Made by a program: the position numbers and the translations under genes. Shown one piece after another: positions 9,514 to 18,342 of a DNA stretch of 64,000 nt; the stretch's first letter is position 1; every line of letters begins with the position of its first letter. Below the pieces are notes generated by a model, which was not told the DNA's origin, did not search any database, and saw nothing but the letters and a program-made list of their open reading frames with translations. Source of the DNA: SCGC-AAA076-P13 sp905478035 (GTDB lineage Bacteria; Pseudomonadota; Gammaproteobacteria; Magnimaribacterales; D2472); NCBI GenBank assembly GCA_943846785.1, contig OX044367.1:558001-622000 (forward strand), in the 5' to 3' direction.

Positions 9514-12024
9514 TTATATAACCTGGATAAGGTCATTGGTAATTTTTTGTATTTTATTTTCTGAAACACTAGAAAGAGTTACATCCTCTATCTCAAATGT
9601 GTCTTCAACTCTATCTCCCAATGTGTTGATTCTTGCAGAATATATTGATGTGCCATTGTCATGAAGAACCTTAGCAATTTTCGCTAGAAGACCAGGAGCG
9701 TCAGAAGTTTCTATTGTTAAAAGGTTTTTCTTTTGAGCCTTATCTTCAACGTTAGAAATATTTATACTTTTTTTAAATGTATTGGATTGAGTATGTTTTT
9801 TTATATTGATATTTTTATTTTTAGCAAAGTTATTGAAGTTATTAATAAGTCTAGATTTAATCTCTTTCACCTCAGAATTATTTAATACTCTGTCATGATG
9901 AATAAATTTTGTAATAAAAGTATTTGCTGCAATATCTTTATTATTACTAGTAGCTATAGATGCATCGATAATTTCTAAGCCAGATAATTCTAGTACTTCT
10001 ATAAGCTTTAAAAATAAGCCATCAAAATTTTCAGTTTTTATAAAAACCTCTAATAAATTTCCAAAACATCTTCTAGAACCAATAATTAAGCTATTTGAAC
10101 TATCTTGAAGAAAAAGATGGCTTTGCCATATTAACCTGTCGGAATTATTCTTATTAAAATAAGAGATATCAAAAAGATCTAAATAATTTTTAAGCTCATT
10201 TCTCATATCATTATCTATGGAATTAAGTACATTCTTTTGACGATCTTGGGCTATCTCATGTGATGTTTTAATTGGCTCTTTATTTAATTTTGATCTAGTT
10301 AATAAAAAAAGATCTCTAAGAAGTCCGTGCTTCCAGCCATTCCAAAGTGATGGATTTGTTGCTCTTACATCATTAACTGTTAAAAGGTACAAATAGTCCA
10401 AGCGCTCTGTGTTCAGTACCATATCAGCAAAGGTCTCTATTGTTTTAGGATCTGAGATATCTTTTTTTTGTGAAATGGATGACATTTGAAGATGATTTAA
10501 AACTAACCATGAAATCAGATCAGCGTCTGCAACAGATAAGCCAATTTTTTTAGCAAATTTGTAGCTTGTTTCAGCACCTATTTGAGAATGGTCACCACCT
10601 TTACCTTTGCCAAGGTCATGAAATAGTCCAGCTAAATATAAAATCTCTACCTTTGGAAGTTTATTCAATAACTCATGCTCAAGCTTAAACTCATCATCAT
10701 ACTCAATAAGCATTTGTCTCATATTTCTAACAACCTTGAATGTATGTTCATCTACGGTGTATACATGGAATAAATCAAATTGCATTTGCCCAACAACCTC
10801 ATCGAACTCTTTAATATAAGCTTGAATAATTCCAAGGCTTTTCATTGATTTTAATATTGAGGAAAGATTGTATTTTGATCTTAAGATATCAAGAAATTGT
10901 GATGCAATAAAACCATCATCCTTAAATCCCTTATCTATCAAGTGAATATTTTCTTTTAATAAAGTCATAGTAGAGGTATCTATGCCATCTATTTTTTTAT
11001 TTTTACCAATAGCAATAAATATTCCAAAAATAAGGTTTTTATTCTTAGATATTTCATGATCTTTAATACCTATTTTTCTTCCTTTTAAATAAAAATCACC
11101 ATACTTTTTAGTAATTGCAAAACTATTTTTTTCTTTAAAAGTTTCAAAAACAAAATTATTAAAATTAGATAGATTAGATGCATGTCCGTAAAAATCTTTC
11201 ATCATTTTTTCAACTGATGCTTTCCCTTTACTCTTCCCTAGTTTTGCTGATTTTGAAATTTCAATTTGTGATTCAAAACTTAATCTATTTTTTGATGACA
11301 AAATATTTGATGCAAACCTTAAAGTTTTAATAAAATTATAAGAGTCAAGAGCAGACTTCATTTCAAGACCAAACTCCTTTGAATTCAATATTTCATCATA
11401 GCTATTTAAATTAAAGCACTGCTGTAAAATCCATAGAGATGTTTGGAAATCACGCATGCATCCAGGTGACTCTTTTAAATCTGGCTCAAGATTAAACTCT
11501 GTTGAATGATATGAAGAATATCTTTCCTCTTGCTCTATCAATTTGGCACTAAAAAAACTTTTCTTGTTCCATGCGCCATTCAGTGATTTTGTTATTTGTT
11601 TATCAGTTTGAGGATTGGATATTAGAGCTCTTCTAGTAAGATATGAAGTAAATTCTTTTAAGTCATTTTTAGCTATTTTTTTTATATCTTTAATAGATCT
11701 TACTGAGTGGCCAACTTGAAAGCCTAGATCCCATAATTTAGCAATAAAGGCTTCTAAATTATGATTATTTTTCTTAGTAGTATTATTTTCAACTATTGAA
11801 ATATCAACATCAGAAGATAGGAACATTTCTTTTTTACCAAAGCCACCATTAGCATATATGGAATATTCTTTATCTAATTTAAGTTCTTTAAAATTATTGA
11901 TAACGATCTTTTCAATGCTATCTGAATTCTCTATTAAATATTGATTAACTAATGAAGGATTTTTATATATTTTAGAAAAATCAGACCAAAAATTATTACT
12001 TAGGACTGATTTTTTCTTTGTCAT
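9514..12024 (-). CDS. glnD: Bifunctional uridylyltransferase/uridylyl-removing enzyme
   Basis: Nitrogen sensor that adds and removes UMP on the PII proteins in response to glutamine. It has 836 residues. The nucleotidyltransferase domain shows GGFGKKEMFLSSDVD at 60-74, with the metal-binding aspartates. The HD hydrolase domain shows VDEHTFKVVRN near 424-434 and LFHDLGKGKGGDHS at 467-480. Two ACT domains follow, near 660-730 and 760-836; the last shows DAPGLLAKIAKVLHDNG. All four domains appear intact. It overlaps map by 4 bases, as in many gammaproteobacteria. The PII targets are not in this window. Confidence 0.96.
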   Translation of the reverse strand: MTKKKSVLSNNFWSDFSKIYKNPSLVNQYLIENSDSIEKIVINNFKELKLDKEYSIYANGGFGKKEMFLSSDVDISIVENNTTKKNNHNLEAFIAKLWDLGFQVGHSVRSIKDIKKIAKNDLKEFTSYLTRRALISNPQTDKQITKSLNGAWNKKSFFSAKLIEQEERYSSYHSTEFNLEPDLKESPGCMRDFQTSLWILQQCFNLNSYDEILNSKEFGLEMKSALDSYNFIKTLRFASNILSSKNRLSFESQIEISKSAKLGKSKGKASVEKMMKDFYGHASNLSNFNNFVFETFKEKNSFAITKKYGDFYLKGRKIGIKDHEISKNKNLIFGIFIAIGKNKKIDGIDTSTMTLLKENIHLIDKGFKDDGFIASQFLDILRSKYNLSSILKSMKSLGIIQAYIKEFDEVVGQMQFDLFHVYTVDEHTFKVVRNMRQMLIEYDDEFKLEHELLNKLPKVEILYLAGLFHDLGKGKGGDHSQIGAETSYKFAKKIGLSVADADLISWLVLNHLQMSSISQKKDISDPKTIETFADMVLNTERLDYLYLLTVNDVRATNPSLWNGWKHGLLRDLFLLTRSKLNKEPIKTSHEIAQDRQKNVLNSIDNDMRNELKNYLDLFDISYFNKNNSDRLIWQSHLFLQDSSNSLIIGSRRCFGNLLEVFIKTENFDGLFLKLIEVLELSGLEIIDASIATSNNKDIAANTFITKFIHHDRVLNNSEVKEIKSRLINNFNNFAKNKNINIKKHTQSNTFKKSINISNVEDKAQKKNLLTIETSDAPGLLAKIAKVLHDNGTSIYSARINTLGDRVEDTFEIEDVTLSSVSENKIQKITNDLIQVI

Positions 12025-12791
12025 AGAGATTCTTCAAGTCTTTTTGTAAGAACCTCAACTCCATCGCTTCGGACAGCTAATGTATGTTCCCATTGAGCAG
12101 AATTTCTTCCATCTTTCGTTTCAACAGTCCATCCATCTCGAAGTGTTTTGCAATATTTTGATCCCTGGTTGATCATAGGCTCAATAGTAAAGCACATACC
12201 TTCTTGTATTTGGATTCCCCTTCCTGGTTTGCCGTAATGCAAAATTTGAGGATCTTCATGATAAACGTCACCAATACCATGTCCACAGTAGTCTTCTACT
12301 ACACTGTAATAATTTGACTCAGCATGCTTTTGGATTGCATGACCTATATCACCAAGATACGCTCCAGGCTTTACTATTTCTATAGCTTTATATAAGCATT
12401 CTTGGGTTATTTTAACTAGCCTTTCATTGTGCGGTTTGCATTTTCCTACAAGATACATTTTAGAAGTATCTCCATGCCAGCCATCTTTAATAACTGTTAC
12501 ATCTATATTTACAATATCACCATCTTTTAAAATTCTACTGTTATCCGGTATTCCATGACATATAACTTGATTAATGCTTGAGCAGATTGTTTTTTCGAAG
12601 CCTCTATAGCCAACATTAGCAGGAATTGCATTCTGAACATCAACAATGTAATCAAAGCACTTCTTATCTAGCTCACCTGTTGAAATACCCGGAACAACAA
12701 AAGGTTCTATCATTTCGAGTACTTCAGATGCAAGTTTTCCAGCAACTCTCATTTTTTGTATTTGTTCTTCGTTTTTGATTGAAATTTTCAT
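12021..12791 (-). CDS. map: Methionine aminopeptidase type I
   Basis: Removes the initiator methionine from nascent proteins. From the ATG at 12791 it has 256 residues and aligns from its first residue with E. coli Map (MKISIKNEEQIQKMRVAG). The frame is open upstream to 12881, but the extra 30 residues have no counterpart in the family, so I reject that start. Metal ligands are visible in VNIDVTVIKDGWHGDTS (two Asp), GHGIGDVYHEDP (His), FTIEPMI (Glu) and QWEHTLAV (Glu). It overlaps glnD by 4 bases. The usual divergent partner rpsB is absent; carA lies there instead. Confidence 0.95.
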   Translation of the reverse strand: MKISIKNEEQIQKMRVAGKLASEVLEMIEPFVVPGISTGELDKKCFDYIVDVQNAIPANVGYRGFEKTICSSINQVICHGIPDNSRILKDGDIVNIDVTVIKDGWHGDTSKMYLVGKCKPHNERLVKITQECLYKAIEIVKPGAYLGDIGHAIQKHAESNYYSVVEDYCGHGIGDVYHEDPQILHYGKPGRGIQIQEGMCFTIEPMINQGSKYCKTLRDGWTVETKDGRNSAQWEHTLAVRSDGVEVLTKRLEESL

Positions 12792-12930
12792 ATTTTTTAC
12801 ATTTTTTATAGACAGTTGGCTCCTAAGTCTATAAAGTACAATTTTAATGCCAGCACGATATTTTAGCTCATTAAATTCCAAAAATTCTTTTATAAGATAC
12901 TTTGATATTTTCTCTTCATTTTTCCTTTCT

Positions 12931-12938
12931 GGAGGAAG
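12931..12938 (+). promoter_or_regulatory. Strong ribosome-binding site of carA
   Basis: GGAGGAAG lies 6 bases before the carA ATG. It is a near-consensus Shine-Dalgarno element and stands out because several genes here (greA, dapD, mlaC, glmM, secG) show none. Confidence 0.7.
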
Positions 12939-12944
12939 AATATA

Positions 12945-14069
12945 ATGCCTTTTAATTCTATTTTAGTTCTTGAGGATGGCAGTATATTCTATGGAAAGGG
13001 GTTTGGTGAAGAAAAAATTGATATTGGTGAAATAGTATTTAATACATCTATGACAGGATATCAGGAAATAATCACTGACCCTTCATATAAAAAACAAATT
13101 ATAACTTTTACTCATCCTCATATAGGCAATACTGGTATTAATGATGAAGATCATGAATCTAATAAGATTCATGCATCTGGGATTGTTGTAAAAGACTTTT
13201 GCATTAAGCCGAGTAATTGGAGATCTCAAAAAACTCTAGAAGATTTTTTAAAAGAGCAGGGTGTTATGGCAATCTCAGGCATCAACACAAGACAGATTAC
13301 AAAAATAATAAGAGAAAAGGGCTCAATGTCATGCTGTATTGCATCGCTTGGTCTAATTTCAGAATCTGAGGCGCTTCAAAAAGCTAAAGCTTTTTCTGGA
13401 CTAGAGGGCCTTGATTTGGCTAAAGAAGTTTCCTCTAGTGATAGTTATAAATGGAATGAAGGAGTATGGCCTTCATATACTGAAGCAAAGAAAACCATAG
13501 GCCCTATAGTTGCTTATGATTTTGGAATTAAAACTAATATATTGAGACTATTATCTGATTATGTTGGTGAAGTTTATGTAGTAAATGCTAAAACCTCCTT
13601 TGAGGAGGTTATGAAATTAAGTCCCAGTGGTATATTTTTATCAAATGGACCTGGTGATCCAGAGCCATGTACTTATGCTATAGAAAATATAAGAAAATTC
13701 TTAGATATTAAAATTCCTATTTTTGGGATCTGTCTTGGACATCAATTATTAGCTATTGCTGGAGGAGCAAAGACACACAAGATGAAATTTGGTCATCACG
13801 GTGCAAATCATCCAGTACAAAATATTGAAACCAAAGAAGTTATGATTACTAGTCAAAATCATGGGTTTGCAGTAGATACTAATTCCTTGCCAAGTAATAT
13901 TAAAGTTTCTTATATATCTCTTTTTGATCAGTCACTCCAGGGCATAGAATTTCAAGATACTCCTGCTTTTAGTTTTCAAGGCCATCCAGAAGCAAGTCCA
14001 GGACCTCAAGAAATTCAAATATTATTTAATCAGTTCAAGTTAATGGTAGAAGATTATGTCAAAACGTAA
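12945..14069 (+). CDS. carA: Carbamoyl-phosphate synthase small subunit
   Basis: Glutaminase subunit that passes ammonia to CarB to make carbamoyl phosphate for arginine and pyrimidines. It has 374 residues. The N-terminal CPSase_sm domain (1-150) is followed by a class I glutamine amidotransferase with GICLGHQLL (catalytic Cys263) and FQGHPEASPGP (His347, Glu349). The stop overlaps carB by 14 bases, ensuring equal translation. It heads a plus-strand run through secG. In relatives dnaK-dnaJ-dapB precede carA; here its upstream neighbour is the divergent map. Confidence 0.97.
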   Translation: MPFNSILVLEDGSIFYGKGFGEEKIDIGEIVFNTSMTGYQEIITDPSYKKQIITFTHPHIGNTGINDEDHESNKIHASGIVVKDFCIKPSNWRSQKTLEDFLKEQGVMAISGINTRQITKIIREKGSMSCCIASLGLISESEALQKAKAFSGLEGLDLAKEVSSSDSYKWNEGVWPSYTEAKKTIGPIVAYDFGIKTNILRLLSDYVGEVYVVNAKTSFEEVMKLSPSGIFLSNGPGDPEPCTYAIENIRKFLDIKIPIFGICLGHQLLAIAGGAKTHKMKFGHHGANHPVQNIETKEVMITSQNHGFAVDTNSLPSNIKVSYISLFDQSLQGIEFQDTPAFSFQGHPEASPGPQEIQILFNQFKLMVEDYVKT

Positions 14070-17000
14070 GGATATAGAATCTATTTTAATCATAGGTGCT
14101 GGACCTATCATTATTGGCCAAGCATGTGAGTTTGATTATTCTGGAGCTCAAGCATGCAAAGCTCTTAAAGAAGAGGGGTATAGGGTAATTCTAGTAAACT
14201 CAAATCCTGCAACAATCATGACTGATCCTCTGCTAGCAGATGCAACATACATAGAGCCAATACATTGGCAATCAGTTGAAAAAATAATAGAAAAAGAAAA
14301 ACCAGATGCGATCCTACCAACGATGGGAGGCCAGACGGCTTTAAATACCGCACTTAGTTTAGATAAAGAAGGAGTTTTAGCAAAACATGGGGTTATCTTA
14401 ATAGGAGCAAATAGAGAGGCCATTGATAAGGCAGAAGATAGGCAGCTTTTTGATGAAACTATGCAGGGTATTGGTATTGAAACCCCAAATTCTGGCATTG
14501 CTCACTCCATGGAAGAGGCGTTAACTGTTCAAGATCGGATAGGCTTCCCATGCATTATAAGGCCATCTTTTACTATGGGAGGAACTGGAGGAGGTATTGC
14601 TTACAATATCGATGAATTTAAAAATATTTGTGAAAAAGGTCTAGAACTATCTCCGACTGATGAACTATTAATTGATGAATCATTAATAGGTTGGAAGGAA
14701 TTCGAAATGGAGGTTGTTAGAGACTGTGAAGATAACTGTATCATTGTATGCTCGATTGAAAACCTTGATCCAATGGGGGTGCATACTGGAGATTCTATAA
14801 CTATTGCTCCAGCTCAGACATTAACTGATAAAGAATATCAAGTTATGAGAAATGCATCTTTTAAAATTCTAAGAGAGATTGGTGTTGATACTGGAGGCTC
14901 AAATGTTCAGTTTGCTATCAATCCAGAAAATGGAAAGATGGTAGTTATTGAAATGAATCCAAGAGTTAGTAGATCATCTGCGCTAGCTTCAAAAGCTACA
15001 GGATTTCCAATTGCTAAAGTGGCTGCTCTTCTTTCAGTTGGATACACTCTTGATGAACTGAAGAATGATATTACTGGTGGACTAACCCCAGCATCATTTG
15101 AACCAAGTATCGATTATATAGTTACAAAGATACCTAAATTTGCTTTTGAAAAATTTCCGCAAGCAAGCCCTAGACTGACAACTCAAATGAAATCTGTTGG
15201 TGAGGTTATGGCCATTGGTTCAAACTTTCAAGAATCACTTCAGAAAGCCTTGTGCAGTATGGAAGAAGATTTAAATGGTCTTAATTCAGTTGTTGATGAT
15301 ATTTCTGAAGATAATACAGAAGAGATTCAATATGAATTAACCTTTCCTGGACCACAAAGATTGTTTTATGTAGCTGATGCCATCAGGTCAGGATGGACTC
15401 TAGAGAAAATTTATAACTTAACCAAGATAGATTATTGGTTTTTAGATCAAATAGATGAAATCATTACTATGGAAAGAAATCTAAGCAACCTTAATCTCAA
15501 TGAATTTGATAAAAATACAATCTTAAATATCAAAGAAAAAGGATTTTCTGATTCAAGAATTTCTCAAATTATTGGAGCATCTGAAAATGATTTTAGGAAC
15601 CTTAGAAAAGATTTTGATATAAAACCTATATATAGGCGTGTCGACACATGTGCTGCAGAATTCGCAACCTCAACTTGCTATATGTATTCAACATATGGAG
15701 ATATCTGCGAAAGCGAGCCATCATCAAACAAAAAAATTGTTGTTTTAGGTAGTGGACCAAATAGAATTGGTCAAGGTATTGAGTTCGACTATTGTTGTGT
15801 TCATGCATCAATGGCTATGCAAGAAGAAGGATATGAATCCATAATGGTAAATTGTAATCCTGAAACGGTTTCAACAGATTATGATGTTTCAAATAGATTA
15901 TATTTTGAACCTATAACGTCTGAAAAAATATTAGATATTATTGATAATGAATCCCCGGAGGGTGTGATAATCCAATTTGGTGGTCAAACACCCTTAAAAT
16001 TAGCTGATATCCTATCCGAAAAAGGCGTAAAAATCTTTGGAACAGATGTTGATGCTATTGATAGATCTGAAGATAGAGAGCGTTTTCAAGAACTAATTAT
16101 TAAATTAGGTCTAAAGCAGCCATCAAATGCTACTGTAAAAAATATAGAAGAAGCTCTTATCAAAGCAGATGAAATTGGCTTTCCAATCGTAGTTAGGCCT
16201 TCATATGTTTTAGGTGGAAGAGCAATGCAGCTTGTTCATAATCTAAAAGAGCTTGAAAAATATCTTACAGAAGCTGTGGAGGTATCAAATAGCAAGCCTA
16301 TCCTATTAGATAGTTATCTTACAGATGCTATAGAAATAGACGTCGATGTTGTATCTGATGGAAGTAATATTGAAATCGGTGGAATACTTCAGCATATTGA
16401 ACAGGCTGGAATTCATTCTGGCGATTCAGCTTGCTCACTGCCTCCTTATAGCTTATCAAATGAAATTCAAGACAAACTCTCTACTCAATCAATTCTTATA
16501 GCCAAAGAACTAAATATTATTGGTTTGATGAATATACAGTTTGCAGTCAAAAATGATGAAATTTATATTATTGAAGTAAATCCAAGGGCCTCCAGGACTG
16601 TTCCTTTTATTTCTAAGGCCATTGGAAAGTCATTAGTAAAAATTGCTTCAAAAGCAATGATTGGAAAGTCATTAGTAGATCAAAAATTTAATAGTAAACT
16701 CCCTGAGGAATTATTTTTTGTAAAAGAAGCTGTAATGCCCTTTGATAAATTTCCATTAGTAGATCCAATTCTTGGTCCTGAAATGAAATCTACAGGAGAG
16801 GTCATGGGTATTGGAGCTACTTTTGGTGAGGCATATGCTAAAGCTCAAAAAGGAGCAAATAAAATTCTTCCAAGATCGGGCTCTATCTTTGTAAGTGTAA
16901 AAGATTCAGATAAGAAATACCTTGACGAATTATTGCCATTAATTGTGAGTAATGGTTTTGACATGATTGCAACTGGCGGTACTGCTAAATATATCCAAAA

Positions 17001-17268
17001 CCTAAACTATCCTGTAAAAAGAATAAATAAGGTTATGGAAGGACGTCCACACACTGTTGATAGCCTTTTAAATAAAGAAATAGATATAGTAATAAACACT
17101 ACAGAGGGAGCGCAGTCTATTGAGGATTCAGCAGCAATAAGACAGACGGCTTTGCGCAATAAAATATTTTGCACAACTACGATGTTTGGTGCCTTTGCTG
17201 TAATGGAAGCACTAAAAGGCAAAGAATCTGATTGGACATATTCCACACTTCAAGAAATTAATAAATAA
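14056..17268 (+). CDS. carB: Carbamoyl-phosphate synthase large subunit
   Basis: Synthetase subunit with two ATP-grasp halves: one makes carboxyphosphate and carbamate, the other phosphorylates carbamate. It has 1070 residues, the full family length. GAGPIIIGQACEFDYSG opens the first half and GSGPNRIGQGIEFDYCC opens the second near 565. Both ATP-grasp cores are visible (RPSFTMGGTGGG near 171 and RPSYVLGGRAM near 715). The C-terminal MGS-like allosteric domain is present (about 935-1070, with ATGGTAKYI). It is translationally coupled to carA and followed 25 bases later by greA. Confidence 0.97.
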   Translation: MSKRKDIESILIIGAGPIIIGQACEFDYSGAQACKALKEEGYRVILVNSNPATIMTDPLLADATYIEPIHWQSVEKIIEKEKPDAILPTMGGQTALNTALSLDKEGVLAKHGVILIGANREAIDKAEDRQLFDETMQGIGIETPNSGIAHSMEEALTVQDRIGFPCIIRPSFTMGGTGGGIAYNIDEFKNICEKGLELSPTDELLIDESLIGWKEFEMEVVRDCEDNCIIVCSIENLDPMGVHTGDSITIAPAQTLTDKEYQVMRNASFKILREIGVDTGGSNVQFAINPENGKMVVIEMNPRVSRSSALASKATGFPIAKVAALLSVGYTLDELKNDITGGLTPASFEPSIDYIVTKIPKFAFEKFPQASPRLTTQMKSVGEVMAIGSNFQESLQKALCSMEEDLNGLNSVVDDISEDNTEEIQYELTFPGPQRLFYVADAIRSGWTLEKIYNLTKIDYWFLDQIDEIITMERNLSNLNLNEFDKNTILNIKEKGFSDSRISQIIGASENDFRNLRKDFDIKPIYRRVDTCAAEFATSTCYMYSTYGDICESEPSSNKKIVVLGSGPNRIGQGIEFDYCCVHASMAMQEEGYESIMVNCNPETVSTDYDVSNRLYFEPITSEKILDIIDNESPEGVIIQFGGQTPLKLADILSEKGVKIFGTDVDAIDRSEDRERFQELIIKLGLKQPSNATVKNIEEALIKADEIGFPIVVRPSYVLGGRAMQLVHNLKELEKYLTEAVEVSNSKPILLDSYLTDAIEIDVDVVSDGSNIEIGGILQHIEQAGIHSGDSACSLPPYSLSNEIQDKLSTQSILIAKELNIIGLMNIQFAVKNDEIYIIEVNPRASRTVPFISKAIGKSLVKIASKAMIGKSLVDQKFNSKLPEELFFVKEAVMPFDKFPLVDPILGPEMKSTGEVMGIGATFGEAYAKAQKGANKILPRSGSIFVSVKDSDKKYLDELLPLIVSNGFDMIATGGTAKYIQNLNYPVKRINKVMEGRPHTVDSLLNKEIDIVINTTEGAQSIEDSAAIRQTALRNKIFCTTTMFGAFAVMEALKGKESDWTYSTLQEINK

Positions 17269-17278
17269 TTTTTTTAGT

Positions 17279-17287
17279 TGCTATAAT
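17279..17287 (+). promoter_or_regulatory. Extended -10 promoter of greA, leaderless spacing
   Basis: TG-C-TATAAT at 17279-17287 is an extended -10 element with TTAATA as a possible -35 at 17258-17263 (18-base spacer). Only 6 bases separate the -10 from the greA ATG at 17294, so transcription would begin at or beside the start codon. No ribosome-binding site is visible. Read-through from carB could also supply greA. Confidence 0.6.
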
Positions 17288-17293
17288 AATTTT

Positions 17294-17770
17294 ATGAGCA
17301 GAGTACCAATTACTAAAGATGGCGAAGTAGCCATAAAAGAAGCATTAGCAAACCTTAAATTTGTCGAAAGACCAAAAATATCTGAAGCTATTGCAGAGGC
17401 AAGAGCACATGGTGACCTTAAAGAGAATGCTGAATATCATGCAGCAAAAGAACTCCAAGGTTTAATGGAAGCAAAAATAAATGAAATGGAAAGTGCTATC
17501 GCAAACGCCCAAGTAATTGATGTTAATGAAATTCCTGAAACTGGGAGAGTAATTTTCGGATCCACAATCACTTTATTTGACTCTGATAATAAAAAAGAAA
17601 TTACTTTTAAAATAGTTGGTAATCTAGAGTCTGATCCGGAAAAGGGCATGATATCAATTGATACTCCAATTGCTCGGGGGCTTGTAGGTAAATTTATTGA
17701 TGATGAGGTTTCTATTCAGACACCTTCTGGTCAGCTCAATTATGAGATATTGGAAGTTAAGCATATTTAA
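17294..17770 (+). CDS. greA: Transcription elongation factor GreA
   Basis: Rescues backtracked RNA polymerase by stimulating cleavage of the transcript 3' end. It has 158 residues, as in E. coli. The N-terminal antiparallel coiled coil (about 8-75) carries the acidic tip in AEARAHGDLKENAEYHAAKE; the Asp and Glu there correspond to the catalytic D41/E44 pair. The C-terminal FKBP-like globular domain shows FGSTITLFD and SPIARGLVGK-type sequence (DTPIARGLVGK). The carB-greA-rlmE order matches other gammaproteobacteria. Confidence 0.96.
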   Translation: MSRVPITKDGEVAIKEALANLKFVERPKISEAIAEARAHGDLKENAEYHAAKELQGLMEAKINEMESAIANAQVIDVNEIPETGRVIFGSTITLFDSDNKKEITFKIVGNLESDPEKGMISIDTPIARGLVGKFIDDEVSIQTPSGQLNYEILEVKHI

Positions 17771-17772
17771 TA

Positions 17773-18342
17773 ATGCATGCAGATAATTGGGCAATTAGGG
17801 CAAAGCAGGATGGCTACAGAACTAGAGCAGTTTATAAATTAGATGAAATAGCTCAGAAAACGAAAGCATTAAAAAAAGCAAAATATATTCTTGATCTTGG
17901 CTCAGCTCCTGGGGGATGGTCGCATTACATTAAGCAAAAATCTAAAACATCTGAGATCTATGCAATAGATATTCTTGATATGGAGCCGGTAGAGGGAGTA
18001 CACTTTTTTAAGCAGAGTATTGAGGAGATAGATGATATAGAATTAATCAAATCTCTTATGGGTTCGTTTGACCTTGTAATTTCAGATATAGCCCCAAACT
18101 TAACTGGTATAGGTGCAATAGACACTGAAAATATATATGAACTTAATGATCTAACTATAAGTACTGCTAGCAGATATTTAAATCAAAGAAGTGGATCAAT
18201 GATTATGAAGACTTTTCAAAACAATAAATTAAAAGGTCTTCGAAAAAAAATGGAGCTATCTTTTAAGATAGTTCAAACTTTTAAGCCGGCTGCCTCAAAA
18301 AAGCAATCGGGTGAGATTTTTCTCTATGGAGCAAATAAATAA
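17773..18342 (+). CDS. rlmE: 23S rRNA 2'-O-methyltransferase RlmE (FtsJ)
   Basis: SAM-dependent methyltransferase that modifies U2552 in the A-loop of 23S rRNA. It has 189 residues, about 20 fewer than E. coli, the shortfall being at the N-terminus. The SAM motif LDLGSAPGGWSHYI (about 40-53) is clear, as is DLVISDIAPNLTGIGAID with the catalytic Asp, and the late catalytic Lys lies in MIMKTFQ. It starts 2 bases after the greA stop and its last base overlaps the ftsH start. The gene pair rlmE-ftsH is conserved widely. Confidence 0.95.
   Translation: MHADNWAIRAKQDGYRTRAVYKLDEIAQKTKALKKAKYILDLGSAPGGWSHYIKQKSKTSEIYAIDILDMEPVEGVHFFKQSIEEIDDIELIKSLMGSFDLVISDIAPNLTGIGAIDTENIYELNDLTISTASRYLNQRSGSMIMKTFQNNKLKGLRKKMELSFKIVQTFKPAASKKQSGEIFLYGANK

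Noticed and set aside
12792..12881. N-terminal extension of map by 30 residues
   Set aside because: Family members start at the ATG at 12791 (MKISIKNEEQ); the extension has no similarity and probably holds the promoter.
16620..16680. Repeated ATTGGAAAGTCATTAGTA in carB suggesting a duplication
   Set aside because: Two close copies (16621 and 16660 areas) encode IGKSLV twice in an otherwise full-length, in-frame CarB; a small local repeat, not a disruption.
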